A DNA stretch of 64,000 nucleotides. It comes from Ostrinia nubilalis. Taxonomy: Eukaryota > Arthropoda > Insecta > Lepidoptera > Crambidae. Position 1 is the first letter of the stretch; each line of letters opens with the position of its first letter. This document shows, in pieces, positions 45,125-56,677 of the stretch. Position numbers and translations under genes: made by a program. Below the pieces are notes generated by a model. That model was not told where the DNA came from. It searched no databases and saw only the letters and a list, made by a program, of their open reading frames with translations. The DNA lies in NCBI RefSeq assembly GCF_963855985.1, contig NC_087104.1:9176001-9240000 (forward strand), given 5' to 3'.

Positions 45125-45220
45125 CCGTCTACCGACATAGCTCGCAGAATTGCTAAAATCAAGTGGCAGTGGGCGGGGCACATAGCTCGTAGAGACGATG
45201 GCCGTTGGGGCAGAAAAGAA
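45125..45220 (+). mobile_element. Non-LTR retrotransposon fragment, plus strand
   Basis: Encodes STDIARRIAKIKWQWAGHIA then RRDDGRWGRK, which in the intact ORF precedes the GRPPTRWTDDL block found on the other strand at 44945-45120. Its 3' end is cut by the MITE remnant at 45222. Confidence 0.75.
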
Positions 45221-45221
45221 A

Positions 45222-45320
45222 TGCTAACTTTGACAAAAATACAAAATCTGTCATATTCCATACAAAAAGCACCGGTTATCGTCAAAGTTACGGTCAAAGT
45301 TAGGTGGTGCTCAGCCTTAG
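45222..45320. repeat. Truncated MITE, TTGCACCATCTTACTTT family
   Basis: Retains CCATACAAAAAGCACCGGTT, GTTAGGTGGTGC and the right end TCAGCCTTAG; the left terminus is missing. Confidence 0.65.
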
Positions 45321-45324
45321 TCTT

Positions 45325-46860
45325 AGTTTGTTAAAGTTTTGACCAGTAATTTGCAGTAATTTGTTAATTTCCTGTAATAAAATTACAAGTTTGACAAACA
45401 TGAAAGGCCTACATTAAACTCAACGTCGTATATCTGCGAGCCTAATGGCCATTCATGAAAACGTATATTTACGGAGCCGTCAACATTAATGGACGGCCAT
45501 CTCTCCTACACGGATTGACGGAGCGGATAAATTATACAAATTCACAAATCATACATAAGAATAACGACGATCTGTTTTATGCAAACGGTTAAAGAGATTA
45601 CGGTTCCTTCCCTCTAGGGATGTGTATCATGTAAAGTTGAAGAAAATATCGATATTACCTCAAAATACTCTCTATCCGTTCCAAAACGTTATCATAATTA
45701 CTTACATACGAGTAAAATGATGACGAGATGACCAGAGGAGCAGAAGTTTAGATTATTTCGAAAAACAATTTGACTCGCTGACATCTTGGTTTGGAAGAAT
45801 TGATCCGGAAATAGTGAAACGGGTTTAGATTACACAGATTATTATTACTTGCTTGGTCAGATAAATAGATAAGTAGCTTAGGTAATTTAAAATCAGTTTT
45901 CCAGCTGACACATGAAACTGAATACAACTTTATTTTTTATTGTACATAAGGCTGATAATTTTATAATAATTTCTTTAGAACTTTTAATTAAATGCATCAG
46001 TCCCTGTCCATCGATATCTAAAGCATTAGCCACGCGCCGGACATCCCTACTTCCCTCTGATGGGCTTACTTTAATGGATTTCCCTGTTTGCCCGAGAACT
46101 TTCCTACGAATCACTTAATCTGCCAGTTTCGGGTATATTTTTGTGATTTATGATTCCGTGACGCCGGCAAGGCGAGGCTCCGACATTTATTTCGGATTTT
46201 CACATGTATTTTTTCGGGTGTGGGAGTAATGGTCATAATGAGCGCCTGCGATACGTCGAGGGTGTCCGTGGTAGATACTTTTTGGTGGCGTAAAGGTGCG
46301 TCTTACGTTGAGTTGCGAATCCCCGATTAAGGCCCAAATCTCTGTTATATCTACGTCCATATTATAGAGCTCCTTTGATTAGCGCTTTAGCAGAGTTCGA
46401 TATGGTTAGTCGACAGTCCATCATACTCAGCGCATTAAGGGACTTCTTGCAGTCTTCATAAGAAGATGTCATATGTACGGCATTCGAGGTGCAGACAACG
46501 CGCGAGACGGTCAATACTATGAAAAGGACTTGCAGACTTTTTTATTGACTCTGTTGCGTAACTCATAAAATAAATAAAGTAACAGTTTGCAACAATTAGG
46601 AGCATACTGCTTAGGAACAGTCATAATCACACGGTTTTTCTTGAAGTGGTATGATAACTTTTAGTGAGGTCGACTGCTAGACTGTTTTGAACCTTATGGT
46701 TCAGGTTTTAGGACACATTTACAAGACTCAAGTTTCAGTCAGTTAGGCCCCATAGAAATAGACTTTAGTGCGAACGAGTCTTAATTTTGCTGACCTTTCT
46801 GATACCGACATAAGCTACAAATAGCAAGCAAGTCGCTCTGGTCATAGTGAAGGTAATAAG
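45325..46860. other. Unannotated stretch
   Basis: No gene recognised. A 73-codon minus frame at 45893-46114 has no domain that I can name. Confidence 0.35.
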
Positions 46861-46867
46861 GGTTATA

Positions 46868-48874
46868 CAGGGTGTCCCGTAATGTAACGTCAAGCCGGAA
46901 CTGGGTGTTGAGGCAAGTTGTGCTGGTTATCAGAAAAATATAAAAAAAAATCTATGTGGCATATTTTAAAAATAATAGGCATTTAAAAAAAATCAAAAAA
47001 TTCTACTCCAGGTGACGGTCCTTTTGCTCGTGTTGCCACAAATCTTCACTTTTTCCAAATTTTTTTTTGTTATGTAACCCTGAATAATGCTTCTGTAAAT
47101 TGTTATCAAAATTACGAAACCAGCTGCTCCAGCTTGGATGAAAAAAATACATTATTCCCAAAAAAATTTTCAAAATAAAAATTTTGCCTAGTTTAAACTG
47201 ACTGTACTGAAAAAAAAATGTACTACGCGAGTGTGGCAAGTGATGTCATAATTTGGCGCATTTAGTAAGGATTCCAAAATGGTATAACACTTGGTAAATT
47301 TTTGCTGTAATTGTCGACAATTTTTGGTTTTTTGGAAATAGTCCCGTTTTTAACTTTATCTACCCTGGTTAAAAATATTATTCTAATGTGCCCAAAATTC
47401 AAGTTTCTGGCTTAAGTGAGGTGGAGAAGCCATTTTAAAAGGTATGAGCGGGACGGAGAGGGCCATCTTACCAAGCAGGGATGTTATGGATATCCGTAAC
47501 CGTAACCGAAACTATCAGATATCCGAAATAAAAAAATGACCATAACCGTAACCGAAACTGATTCAAAAGTTACGGATAGTTTCGGATAAAGGCCAAACTG
47601 CAAAACTATGAAATCTGCAGTATACACGCCGCAGCTGCAATGCCGCGCTGCCGATTTCATAGTTTTGCAGTTTGCGGTCTGCGGCCCGTCTTGGAATTGT
47701 ACCTTAAATCTTAATATTTGTTACCAATTTGTCTGGCATTCGCTGGCACCATCTAATATGCCAGCCTGTTTTACCTGTATCATACATAGGTGTCGTCTTA
47801 GTTGGTACATAAAGTAGCTATGTGGGTCACGCTCAATTATAGCCTAAGGCACCCCAGAATGGCACCCCCCCTGTCATGACATCACGACCGTCCTTGCCAT
47901 GCAGATGCGTCAGTGAGTACTAATCTGCGCGACTTTGTCACCCCCTGATGCTCGGCACCCGGGGCGGACCGCCCCCACCGCCCCCGCCCCCCCCCCCCTT
48001 ACGCCGCTACTGATCTTGCTATTTGTATTATTACTACATTTTTGAAATTCCAATAATTCCGTAACCGAAATTATCCGAGACTTTCGGATAATCTGAAATG
48101 ATTTCATATCCGTAAACGTAACCGAAACCGGTATAATATTATTCTAATATCCGTAACCGTATCCATAACCGAAACTTCATATCCTTATTATCCCTGTTAC
48201 CAAGTACAAGTGCAGGCAGAGCAGGTAGTAAAGGCGCGCGCGCACGGGTGACTTTTGTCACAGTATGTCAAGTACTAATTACTGTCATGGTGACAAAAGT
48301 TTCTGTGAATGACTGTACGGTAGTCAGTCACAGAAACTTGAATTTTGGGCACATTAGAATAATAATTTTTAACCAAGGTAGATAAAGTTAAAAACGGGAC
48401 TATTTCCAAAAAACCAAAAATTGTCGACAATTACAGCAAAAATTTACCAAGTGTTATACCATTTTGGAATCCTTACTAAATGCGCCAAATTATGACATCA
48501 CTTGCCACACTCGCGTAGTACATTTTTTTTTCAGTACAGTCAGTTTAAACTAGGCAAAATTTTTATTTTGAAATTTTTTTTGGGAATAATGTATTATTTT
48601 CATCCAAGCTGGAGCAGCTGGTTTCGTAATTTTGATAACAATTTAGAGAAGCATTATTCAGGGTTACATAACAAAAAAAAAAATTGGAAAAAGTGAAGAT
48701 TTGTGGCAACACGAGCAAAAGGACCGTCACCTGGAGTAGAATTTTTTGATTTTTTTTAAATGCCTATTATTCTTAAAATATGCCACATAGATTTTTTTTT
48801 ATATTTTTCTGATAACCAGCACAACTTGCCTCAACACCCAGTTCCGGCTTGACGTTACATTACGGGACACCCTG
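46868..48874. mobile_element. 2-kb foldback element with TATA flanks
   Basis: Ends CAGGGTGTCCCGTAATGTAA / TTACATTACGGGACACCCTG, with TATA immediately outside (46864-46867 and 48875-48878). Arms of about 545 bases (46868-47411 and 48332-48874) are near-identical. The loop contains a hAT-like element and part of the GCACGGGTGACTTTTGTCAC hairpin family. No coding sequence; open frames in the two arms are mirror copies of each other. Confidence 0.88.
47476..48196. mobile_element. hAT-like element nested in the foldback loop, 8-bp target duplication
   Basis: Termini CAGGGATGTTATGGATAT / ATATCCTTATTATCCCTG, flanked by identical TTACCAAG at 47468-47475 and 48197-48204. Subterminal regions are dense in CCGTAACCGAAAC/GTTTCGGATA words. 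Internal palindrome around 47590-47670 (GCAAAACTATGAAATC and complement). A poly-C run lies near 47985-47998. No transposase. Confidence 0.82.
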
Positions 48875-48875
48875 T

Positions 48876-49022
48876 ATATGTCACCGTAATATTGTGAATT
48901 CCGTCAGATTATAATCTGACGTAGTTAAATTACAATCTAACCTAACCTAACCCACTGTTAGTTTACAATCTAACGCGTTATATTAAAAACTGACAGAGTT
49001 CACAATTTCACGTTGACATATA
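48876..49022. repeat. Foldback element abutting the 2-kb foldback
   Basis: ATATGTCACCGTAATATTGT at the left, ACAATTTCACGTTGACATAT at the right; inner pairs TTACAATCTAAC. It begins at the flank of the preceding element, so one may have inserted at the other's edge. Confidence 0.65.
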
Positions 49023-49029
49023 GATATTA

Positions 49030-49920
49030 TAGTGACCGAAATATTGTGAAAATACAGAACACTTTTTCTTAAGTACATCTATACCAACCGTTACCGTGAA
49101 TTTTATTGCAAAGTTAGGTACACTGTATCTAAACTAAATGTAATATCCCTGTTCGTTAATTAATACACATGATAAAAATATGATGTGTAATTCCTACGTT
49201 ATAATATTCGGTTTAATCAATATTAACACTTTTCTGGACAGTGAACTGCTAGGTATAGCCGTCATAACAACGTCATAGTGTGACGGGTAAAAATAAGTAT
49301 TATAAGTAGTATATCCGTTAAGCTAGCACCCATAACACAAGCATATTAATTGCTTACTTTGGGGCTAGATAGCGATACGATTGTCCAAAGATATTTATTT
49401 GTTATTTTATTTATTTAAACTTCTATTGCGTCTGGGTTACTGTCCAGGAAAGTGTTAAATATTTCTACTTTATTCAAAGTATGGTCTAAGCTACTCTATT
49501 CACAACAATATGACCTAAAATTCCGCCTCACCTCAACTCAGCAGGTGAATGTATAATAATACATAATGGCTCATTATTATCCCTAAGGGAACACTGATCC
49601 GTGTTTAGGCGTGACAAGACGTCAAAGTTGCTTAACATGTTACAGCGGGCAGGAGACACCTTACCTGTCTCGGGGATTCGGCTGTCACTTGAAGGTTCGA
49701 GGAAAAGCATTGAAGAAATCCACGAGGTAATAGTGATATTTCGGTGAACTTCCTTGGGTGGATGTTTACCTATATTTCTATAGGGTTTATTTGGAAATTA
49801 AAAATATTCCGATCGTTAAAATCACAAAAATTTATAGAGAAAGAAAGAATGAAAAACGTTTACATTTTGTTGGCATGAGACAATCAATTCGACTATTTTT
49901 TTTCATAAAATGTTCCATAA
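49030..49920. other. Unannotated stretch
   Basis: No gene or repeat recognised. Confidence 0.4.
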
Positions 49921-49924
49921 GCCT

Positions 49925-50112
49925 AAGGGCTCGCACGCACGGGTGACTTTTGTTGCCGTGACTTTTTTGTGACCTCCAAGATGGAGGTTATAGACATGGA
50001 AAATGTAAAAAAGTTTCTGTTACTGTCACATGGCTACGTGCGTGCATCTTCATACATGTCCAAGGACTTCAAAAAAGTCACGGCGACAAAAGTCACCCGT
50101 GCGAGCAAGACC
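49925..50112. repeat. Foldback element, GCACGGGTGACTTTTGTCAC hairpin family
   Basis: GCACGCACGGGTGACTTTTG at the left, CAAAAGTCACCCGTGCGAGC at the right, with inner TTTTTTGTGACC and complementary segments. Related to the array at 50597-52050. Confidence 0.75.
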
Positions 50113-50149
50113 TAAATTCCACGGAAGGTTTTTAAAGAGAGAAAAAACA

Positions 50150-50202
50150 TTAAAATTGCGAGGCAAAATTTACGAGGGCGAAGCCGCGGGCAAAAGCTAG
50201 AA
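50150..50202 (+). mobile_element. Helitron-like 3' end
   Basis: AGGGCGAAGCCGCGGGCAAA followed by AGCTAG; compare 7585-7620 and 57105-57204. Confidence 0.4.
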
Positions 50203-50596
50203 AAAAAACTTAATGTTAGCTTCTTTATTAAATTAGAACGGCACCAAATTGGTAGGCCCAGTATGAGCTCGTGACGCATGTAGTAAATAAATACAAGAAA
50301 CATACAAAAAGTGGAGGACATCTATTCCGCTACATTTCACGGACTGCTGCGAAGGTTCAAGGATACATTGAACAAAATGGGAAAATGGTTGACATGACAT
50401 TGTAATATTTTGTTAGCCTCATATTGAACACTTGGACGAAGGTTGCCCCATTTTTTCGCTCAGATATATTGTTCAGTTTAACAGTAGATTTCGATAAATA
50501 TTATATCTTTTGCTGTCTGAAAATTTTCTACATCGATATTTAGTAGGTACTATGTATGTACCTGTTTCAATTGTATTAACGAATAAAAGCTGCTCC

Positions 50597-52050
50597 CTAG
50601 CCTAAAACTTAAGACTAAGAAAACTCGATTAAGTTCTTTTTGACTAGTGTACTTAAGTGATCCTAAAGGCGCGCACGGACGTGTGTTTTTTGTCACCGTG
50701 ACAGTATGTCTGTTGTATGTATTTATGTTACACCTTTATAAAGAGAAAAAGTGAGACATACTGTCACGGTGGCAAAAGTCACGCGTGCGCGCGCGCTGTA
50801 AACCTTAAAGAACTAAGAAAACTGTTCAATTCGACTAGTGTAATAATGTGGCCCTGGACTTAAAACTAAGAAAACTCGATTAAGTTCTTTTTGACTAGTG
50901 TATTTAAGTGATCCTAAAGGCGCGCGCGCACGGGTGACTTTTGTCACCGTGACAGTATGTCTCTGTAAGAGAAAGTTATTTTCTTTCTCTTTTATACCTT
51001 TATAAAGAAAAAGAGAGAGATACTGCCACGGTGACAAAAGTCACGCGTGCGCGCGCGCTGTAAACCTTAAAGAACTAAGAAAACTCGTTATTCAATTTGA
51101 CTAGTGTAATAATGTGGCCCTAGACTTAGGACTAAGAAAACTCGATTAAGTTCTTTTTGACTAGTGTACTTAAGTGATCCTATAGGCGCGCGCGCACGGG
51201 TGACTTTTGTCACCGTGACAGTATGTCTCTATAAGAGAAAAATATTTTCTTTCTCTTTTACACCTTTATAAAGAGAAAAAGAGAGACATACATGTCACGG
51301 TGACAAAAGTCACGCGTGCGCGCGCGCTGTAAACCTTAAAGAACTAAGAAAACTCGTTATTCAATTTGACAAGTGTAGTAATGTGGCCCTAGACTTAAAA
51401 CTAAGAAAACTCCATTAAATTTTTTTTGACTAGTGTACTTAAGTGATCCTAAAGGCACGCGCGCACGTTTGACTTTTGTCACCGTGACAGTATGTCTCTT
51501 TAAGAGAAAGATATTTTCTTTCTCTTTTATACCTTTATAAAGAAAAAGAGAGAGATACTGCCACGGTGACAAAAGTCACGCGTGCGCGCGCGCTGTAAAC
51601 CTTAAAGAACTAAGAAAACTCGTTATTCAATTTGACAAGTGTAGTAATGTGACCCTAGACTTAAAACTAAGAAAACTCGATTAAGTTCTTTTTGACTAGT
51701 GTACTTAAGTGATCCTATAGGCGCGCGCGCACGGGTGACTTTTGTCACCGTGACAGTATGTCTCTGTAAGAGAAAGATATTTTCTTTCTCTTTTACATCT
51801 TTATAAAGAAAAAACGTGAGACATACTGTCACGGTGACAAAAGTCACCCGTGCTCACGCGCCGTTAAACTTCGAATATTAAGAAAACTCGATATGCTAAG
51901 TTTATTAAACTTGACTAGTGTAGTAGTGTGGCAGTTACTATGTCTCTCTAAGAGAAATATATTTTCTTTCTCTTTTACACTTTTATAAAGAGAAAAAGTG
52001 AGACATACTGTCACGGTGACAAAAGTCACCCGTGCGGGTGCGTTTACGTT
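50597..52050. repeat. Tandem array of a hairpin-bearing unit (about 266 bp, five-plus copies)
   Basis: The word TTGACTAGTGTACTTAAGTG (or a one-base variant) starts units near 50640, 50891, 51157, 51426 and 51692; a degenerate sixth ends the array. Every unit carries a long palindrome: GCACGGGTGACTTTTGTCAC, ACAGTATGTCTC, then the complement with CGCGTGCGCGCGCGC. Between palindromes is a conserved AT-rich spacer (ACTAAGAAAACTCGATTAAG). The repeated minus-strand frames sharing KEKENIFLLQRHTVTVTKV are translations of the unit, not genes. Confidence 0.88.
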
Positions 52051-52054
52051 TATA

Positions 52055-52440
52055 TCAATAAATGAACACAATTTGTTGTGTAGCACTTAAAATTTATTCA
52101 TTGATTTATTTGATTTAAGCATTTAATACAACCCAAGAAACCGTGGTTTCCCTCCAGCTGTCAGATCACACAGCGCGTTAAGCCTTCAGTTCTACTAGCT
52201 ATGACAGGTGCATTATAGGATTCTCTCACCGAAACGGTACTATCCGGATAGGATCCGGAGATCCGAATTAGGTACGGGGTATCCGGACCTGTTTCTCTTT
52301 TGGAGATCCGTCAACGTCACTTTGGGCCATGTTGAGTATTTTTAGATTTTATCATCTTAAAAAAACAGAAAATCCTAAGCAAAGAGGGAGTGGAGTGAAA
52401 ACTATTAAATGTATTATGAGTAAGATTGAACATTTGCTAA
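52055..52440. other. Unannotated stretch
   Basis: A patch 52210-52320 is rich in ATCCGGA words (TATCCGGATAGGATCCGGAG). No other feature. Confidence 0.4.
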
Positions 52441-52444
52441 GGGT

Positions 52445-52657
52445 ATATTGCACCATCTTACTTTAACTATAACAGACGTCAAAAGTCTGTCAAACTACAT
52501 ACAAAAAAACTTAACTACAGTTTTAGTTACTGTTAAAGTAAGATAAGAGGTTAAGTACTTTAACCGTAAATAACTATAACGATAACCGGTGCTTTTTGTA
52601 TGGAGTTTGATAGATTTTTGACGTTTGTTAAAGTTAAAGTAAGATGGTGCAACTCTG
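52445..52657. repeat. Two overlapping MITE copies, TTGCACCATCTTACTTT family
   Basis: Outer ends TATTGCACCATCTTACTTTA and TAAAGTAAGATGGTGCAACT. In the middle an extra GTTAAAGTAAGATAAG junction precedes a second internal segment (GATAACCGGTGCTTTTTGTA). Looks like a tandem or nested pair. Confidence 0.65.
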
Positions 52658-52659
52658 CC

Positions 52660-53335
52660 CAAGTATACAAAATTTCACAAATAGAGAATTCGACTAAAAG
52701 GAGAATTATGAAGTATTATGGATGACACTATAAAATGTTTGTACATAATTCAAAAGAAAAATTGTGTAAGTGACATTGAAGGATACAATAATCGTTCCTC
52801 TATGAATATTTATTATTTGCTAAAGGGTTTTGATATTGCAAAAATCTTTTCATAAAGTAGGCAATTACAGAGTCCTAGACTTTGGAAAAGGCTAGGTTTT
52901 GAAATAGGAAAGAAGGTTTATCCATAACCATACTCAATTTGGTTCCTAATCCTTATGGGTCTAGAAATACCTACGCAAACTTACCCCAGACCCCACGCAG
53001 GTCGCAAATTCATTGGTCAAGATTATCGTCAGACTGAATACAGATTTGTGATTGACGTAAGCATTATAGACAGACATATTGGTTTGCTCTAAAAATAGCT
53101 AGGATAGAAGCTTTATTTGAAGTAGAAGATTTATGAATAGCCTTTCCTTCAATGACCCAATTTTATGTGAAAAGGTTTTGATATAAGTAGATTTTAGGAT
53201 AGTATTGACAATGTTTTGTATTTCTGTGTGCCTAACTTGTTTTTGGTCTTTCTTTTTATTCAATTTTGTAGGTATATTTAGTAGTAGTGCAGGGAAAAGT
53301 TAGATCACTAATGGGATGGACAGACCCAACTCCTC
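52660..53335. other. Unannotated stretch
   Basis: No gene or repeat recognised. Confidence 0.4.
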
Positions 53336-53339
53336 GGTT

Positions 53340-53455
53340 AACGAAAGTACAGACCTGGAAAGCTGCAGTCCGCGAGGAATGGCGCCTTATTGCAATGATT
53401 ATCACTTATCGTGATTCACAATGATGACCACGACCCCGATGTACCGACTGGGAAG
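53340..53455 (+). mobile_element. Non-LTR retrotransposon ORF 3' end (KAAVREEWRR type)
   Basis: Encodes WKAAVREEWRLIAMI, followed by decay, then GACCACGACCCCGATG. Relative of 14735-14870. Confidence 0.55.
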
Positions 53456-54105
53456 AAGAAGGTGTGCACACTTAAATTGTGTTCCATGAATAGGTTTTTA
53501 CCTCGCTAAAGATCACTCATTCTCGAGATAAACTGTTTGTAAAACATTTTCTCAGCCATATCTCTACCAAATTGGATTATATCCGCGATACAGCTAAAGA
53601 TCAGCCTAATGAGGGCCCACTTCATTTCCTTATTAATTTACTGGAAGCAGACTTAATCCAGCAATTACTTCAGATACGGCCTCGAAGTGCCCTGTGACGC
53701 TAATTTGCCCTAATGCTTCTTACCCTTGTCTGCATTAACCATTAACTCGTGCCATGTCTAATTCACTAAGTGCGGTGGTCAGTTGCCTTGAGACGCGGCC
53801 GGGTATAAGCTGAGCGGGTATAAGTAATGCAATGTGACGGAAACGTTTAGATGAGGAAAAATGGGATGTTTGCTAATGTCGCGTTTGTATTGACGGTGGG
53901 GTTTGGTAAGGATAGCGTATTACTGCGAGTATATCATTCATTTGCAGTTAGTTGACTTTGAACTTTATTCTGAAGATGATAAAGATTGAAATCTATCCGG
54001 AAATTCGATAACAACAAGACAAAAAACAAATTATGATGTAGGTTTAGTTGTGGTGGTAAAACATGGTGGTTTGAAGATTTAATACTTTACCGCGAATTTT
54101 GTTTA

Positions 54106-54176
54106 AGTTCGTTCGTTCGTTCGTTTCAGCCGAAAGACGTCCACTGCTGGATAAAGGCCTCCCCCAAGGACTTGTT
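54106..54176 (-). mobile_element. Non-LTR retrotransposon 3'-terminal scrap, (AACG)n-tail subfamily
   Basis: Plus strand: GTTCGTTCGTTCGTTCGTTT, CAGCCGAAAGACGTCCACTG, CTGGATAAAGGCCTCCCCCA. This is the complement of the last 70 bases of the 2956-3210 copy. Confidence 0.75.
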
Positions 54177-54179
54177 TAA

Positions 54180-54950
54180 GTATTCGATTCTTACTGCATA
54201 AAGAAAGTACCTGCACGTACAGTTAGCAAACTTCATGTCACAAGGAAAATCTTAGGTCAATACAAAACAGAACTGAAAACTAGATTCAATATTTAGTTCA
54301 ATCACAGGACAGAATCTATGGCTCAATATGAACCAAGTTTTGGGTTTGGTTTTGTGATATGGAACTTAAAACCTCAGCCTTGAGGTTTAATGCTTTTTTT
54401 ATTACCTATTTAAAACTTAGCCTGTCATAAAATACTAGGTACATAATAAATCGCGTGCCGCTGCTATCGGCGCCACGCCCGAATGGATCGCAGAAATGAC
54501 CAAAATGTATTACCCTGTTAACTTGACCACCTTTGTTTAAGTAAATCTGGGGTCGTCCCACTTGAAATTATTCATTCGAGTGTAAAGGTCATTTTGTTCT
54601 TGACCTTATAGGGTGAAGTCAAAGAAGTCATCCAGTATCTAAACAGAAGTCAATTGAAGTCATCCGGTATAAAATGAGCCGTGATGTGATTATCAATAAT
54701 TATTTTTAAATGAAAGGCGTTTCTGATGCTTACAGTTACAGTTTTCTTGGAATAATGACGGTTGAAGTAATACAAGTCATTAAAGGATCGCTTCTAATGA
54801 TTCACAATCATAACTCAAAAGAAATTTCCAATTACCCAGTTACACAATAATATAGAGATTTCTTCCATGAATTATTTTGATAAGACTTCAATATTTCAGC
54901 GCAGTTAAATAATAATCTTCTTGAGAAAAAAGGAGATCATTCAGGCTTCA
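54180..54950. other. Unannotated stretch
   Basis: No gene or repeat recognised. Confidence 0.4.
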
Positions 54951-54954
54951 TACA

Positions 54955-56132
54955 TTTTTGGGCCTTTTCTGAAAGTGCCGGCCAACAAAAAAAATTGGTG
55001 CGTATTATTAGAACTAGCTATTTGGAGCAATAGTTAATATGGCATAAAAGTTGTAGGACCGCTCTGAACCAAGTTATACAAGTTCGATGATTCATCATTT
55101 TCATGCATTTATTGATTTTTGAAAGTGCAGAGAATCATATAATGATTATTGATATTGCTAGAACTAGTTATTTGAAGCATCTGTCATTATAGTGCGAAAG
55201 TGTGGGTTCATTGTCTGTTCAGTTATTTAAGTGACAAAAAAGTAGTTTTCATGTTACTTCATTTTCCACCAGTTCATCCATTATAATCTGAGCAATATTT
55301 ATAAAACCTTCCTCTCACGAAGCCCAGGTGTATCTACGCCGTGTACCAATATCTCCACGACAGCTTATACACAAATGATTAGCCACTTCACACAACAAAC
55401 GGAATCTGAGTCGAATATTCACATATAGTCCGGTCGCCGAGCACGTAGAAGTTTGGCCAATGACCCCATGCTACCCATCCTTATCGCTCGCACGTAATTA
55501 TACCTATTGCTGTCGCGATTGTGCGACGGGCGGCCGCAGTGAGTGTGCGAGCGCGACAGCAACATAGATTCGTGCGAGCGAAAAAGATGGATAGCTTGGG
55601 GTCATTGGACGAAATTCTACGTACTCGGCGACCGGGCTTTAACAATGATGTTTAACGATAACGCAAGCAGGTAGCCGTTTGATGTAACGCGAGTCGCATG
55701 GATAACTGGATGACCTTCACTTCAGTTTTCAATGTCCCCGTCTCATTCACTGACGGGTATGCTCCGAGCCATCCTATTGGCTGGCATGTTTGCTCGTTTC
55801 TTCTCGGCCACAGCGACACTGCTAGCGCGGGCCACGGATGTATCTTTTTCGTTTCGTCATCGCGTCATTTGATCGCTAACTTAGAGCGGTCGGTTGATAA
55901 TTGTTTTGGATCATGAGTTTCTAACAAAACATATATGTAATTATTTTCAAGTTTGCCAACACTTTAAAAGTCAATAAATGTATGAAAATGATGAATCATC
56001 GAACTTGTATGACTTTGTTCTGAGTGGTCCTACAACTTTTGTGCCATATTAACTATTGCTCCAAATAGCTAGTTCTAACAATACGTACCATAATTTTTTG
56101 TTGGCCGGCACTTTTAGAAAAGGCCCAAAAAG
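54955..56132. mobile_element. Foldback element, about 1.2 kb
   Basis: Arms 54955-55127 and 55960-56132 pair through TTGGGCCTTTTCTGAAAGTG, AACTAGCTATTTGGAGCAAT and TCGATGATTCATCATTTTCA and their complements. The loop holds another palindromic element. No ORF of note. Confidence 0.8.
55425..55640. repeat. Foldback nested in the 54955-56132 loop
   Basis: CCGGTCGCCGAGCACGTAGA and GGCCAATGACCCCA at the left; TGGGGTCATTGGACGAAATT and TACTCGGCGACCGGGC at the right. Inner arms contain GCTCGCACGTAA/GTGCGAGCGAAA and GCTGTCGCGATTGTGCGACG. Confidence 0.8.
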
Positions 56133-56677
56133 AATGATGTCCTTTACTGTGTTATCATAAGTATTATTAACATGAAAGTTTAGTCTATCATCATGAAAGT
56201 TTAAGAATGAGAGACGCTTAAAAAACTTGATTAATGAAGTTTTCAGAATATGAGTAAGTTTACAAACCATACCATTTACCTACCCTGTATTTAAAAGCTT
56301 TTTTTAACCTATTTGTTTTTCTTTTGTTTTTGTAAACTTAGTGGCCAGCTCGATTTAGTTACAAGGCGCATCATCATCATTCTTAAAAAACCGTGTCAAA
56401 AGTACAAGGAAACAGTGTACGATCTCTTATATTATTCAACGCTGCTAGGAAGTGTTGAAACTAGCAAACTAGATAAGTTTTAAAAGGACCAAGTTAGATG
56501 AATTCTGACTGCATAATGACACGGATTAAAAGTTGTTGATTGTGAGATTCAAAGAGTTTTGGATCTCGGCCGGAGGTGGGCGGAATTATTAATTTGATCT
56601 TTGCTTACTGTGTTCATGTAAGTAGGTATACTGTATGGCAGTGTGTCAGTTTTATTTTGAAGTAGGCGTTTATTCCC

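Noticed and set aside
46868..48874. Matching frames beginning MPHSRSTFFFQYSQFKLGKI in both arms
   Set aside because: The two are inverted copies of the foldback arm. The frames are AT-rich with homopolymer runs and show no domain; mirror DNA explains the identity.
48941..48950. CCTAACCTAA, matching the insect telomere repeat TTAGG
   Set aside because: Only two units inside a palindromic element; far too short for a telomere remnant.
50813..52086. Four similar minus-strand frames sharing KEKENIFLLQRHTVTVTKV
   Set aside because: They are translations of the same tandem hairpin unit; similarity follows the DNA repeat and start and stop positions fall inside the palindromes.
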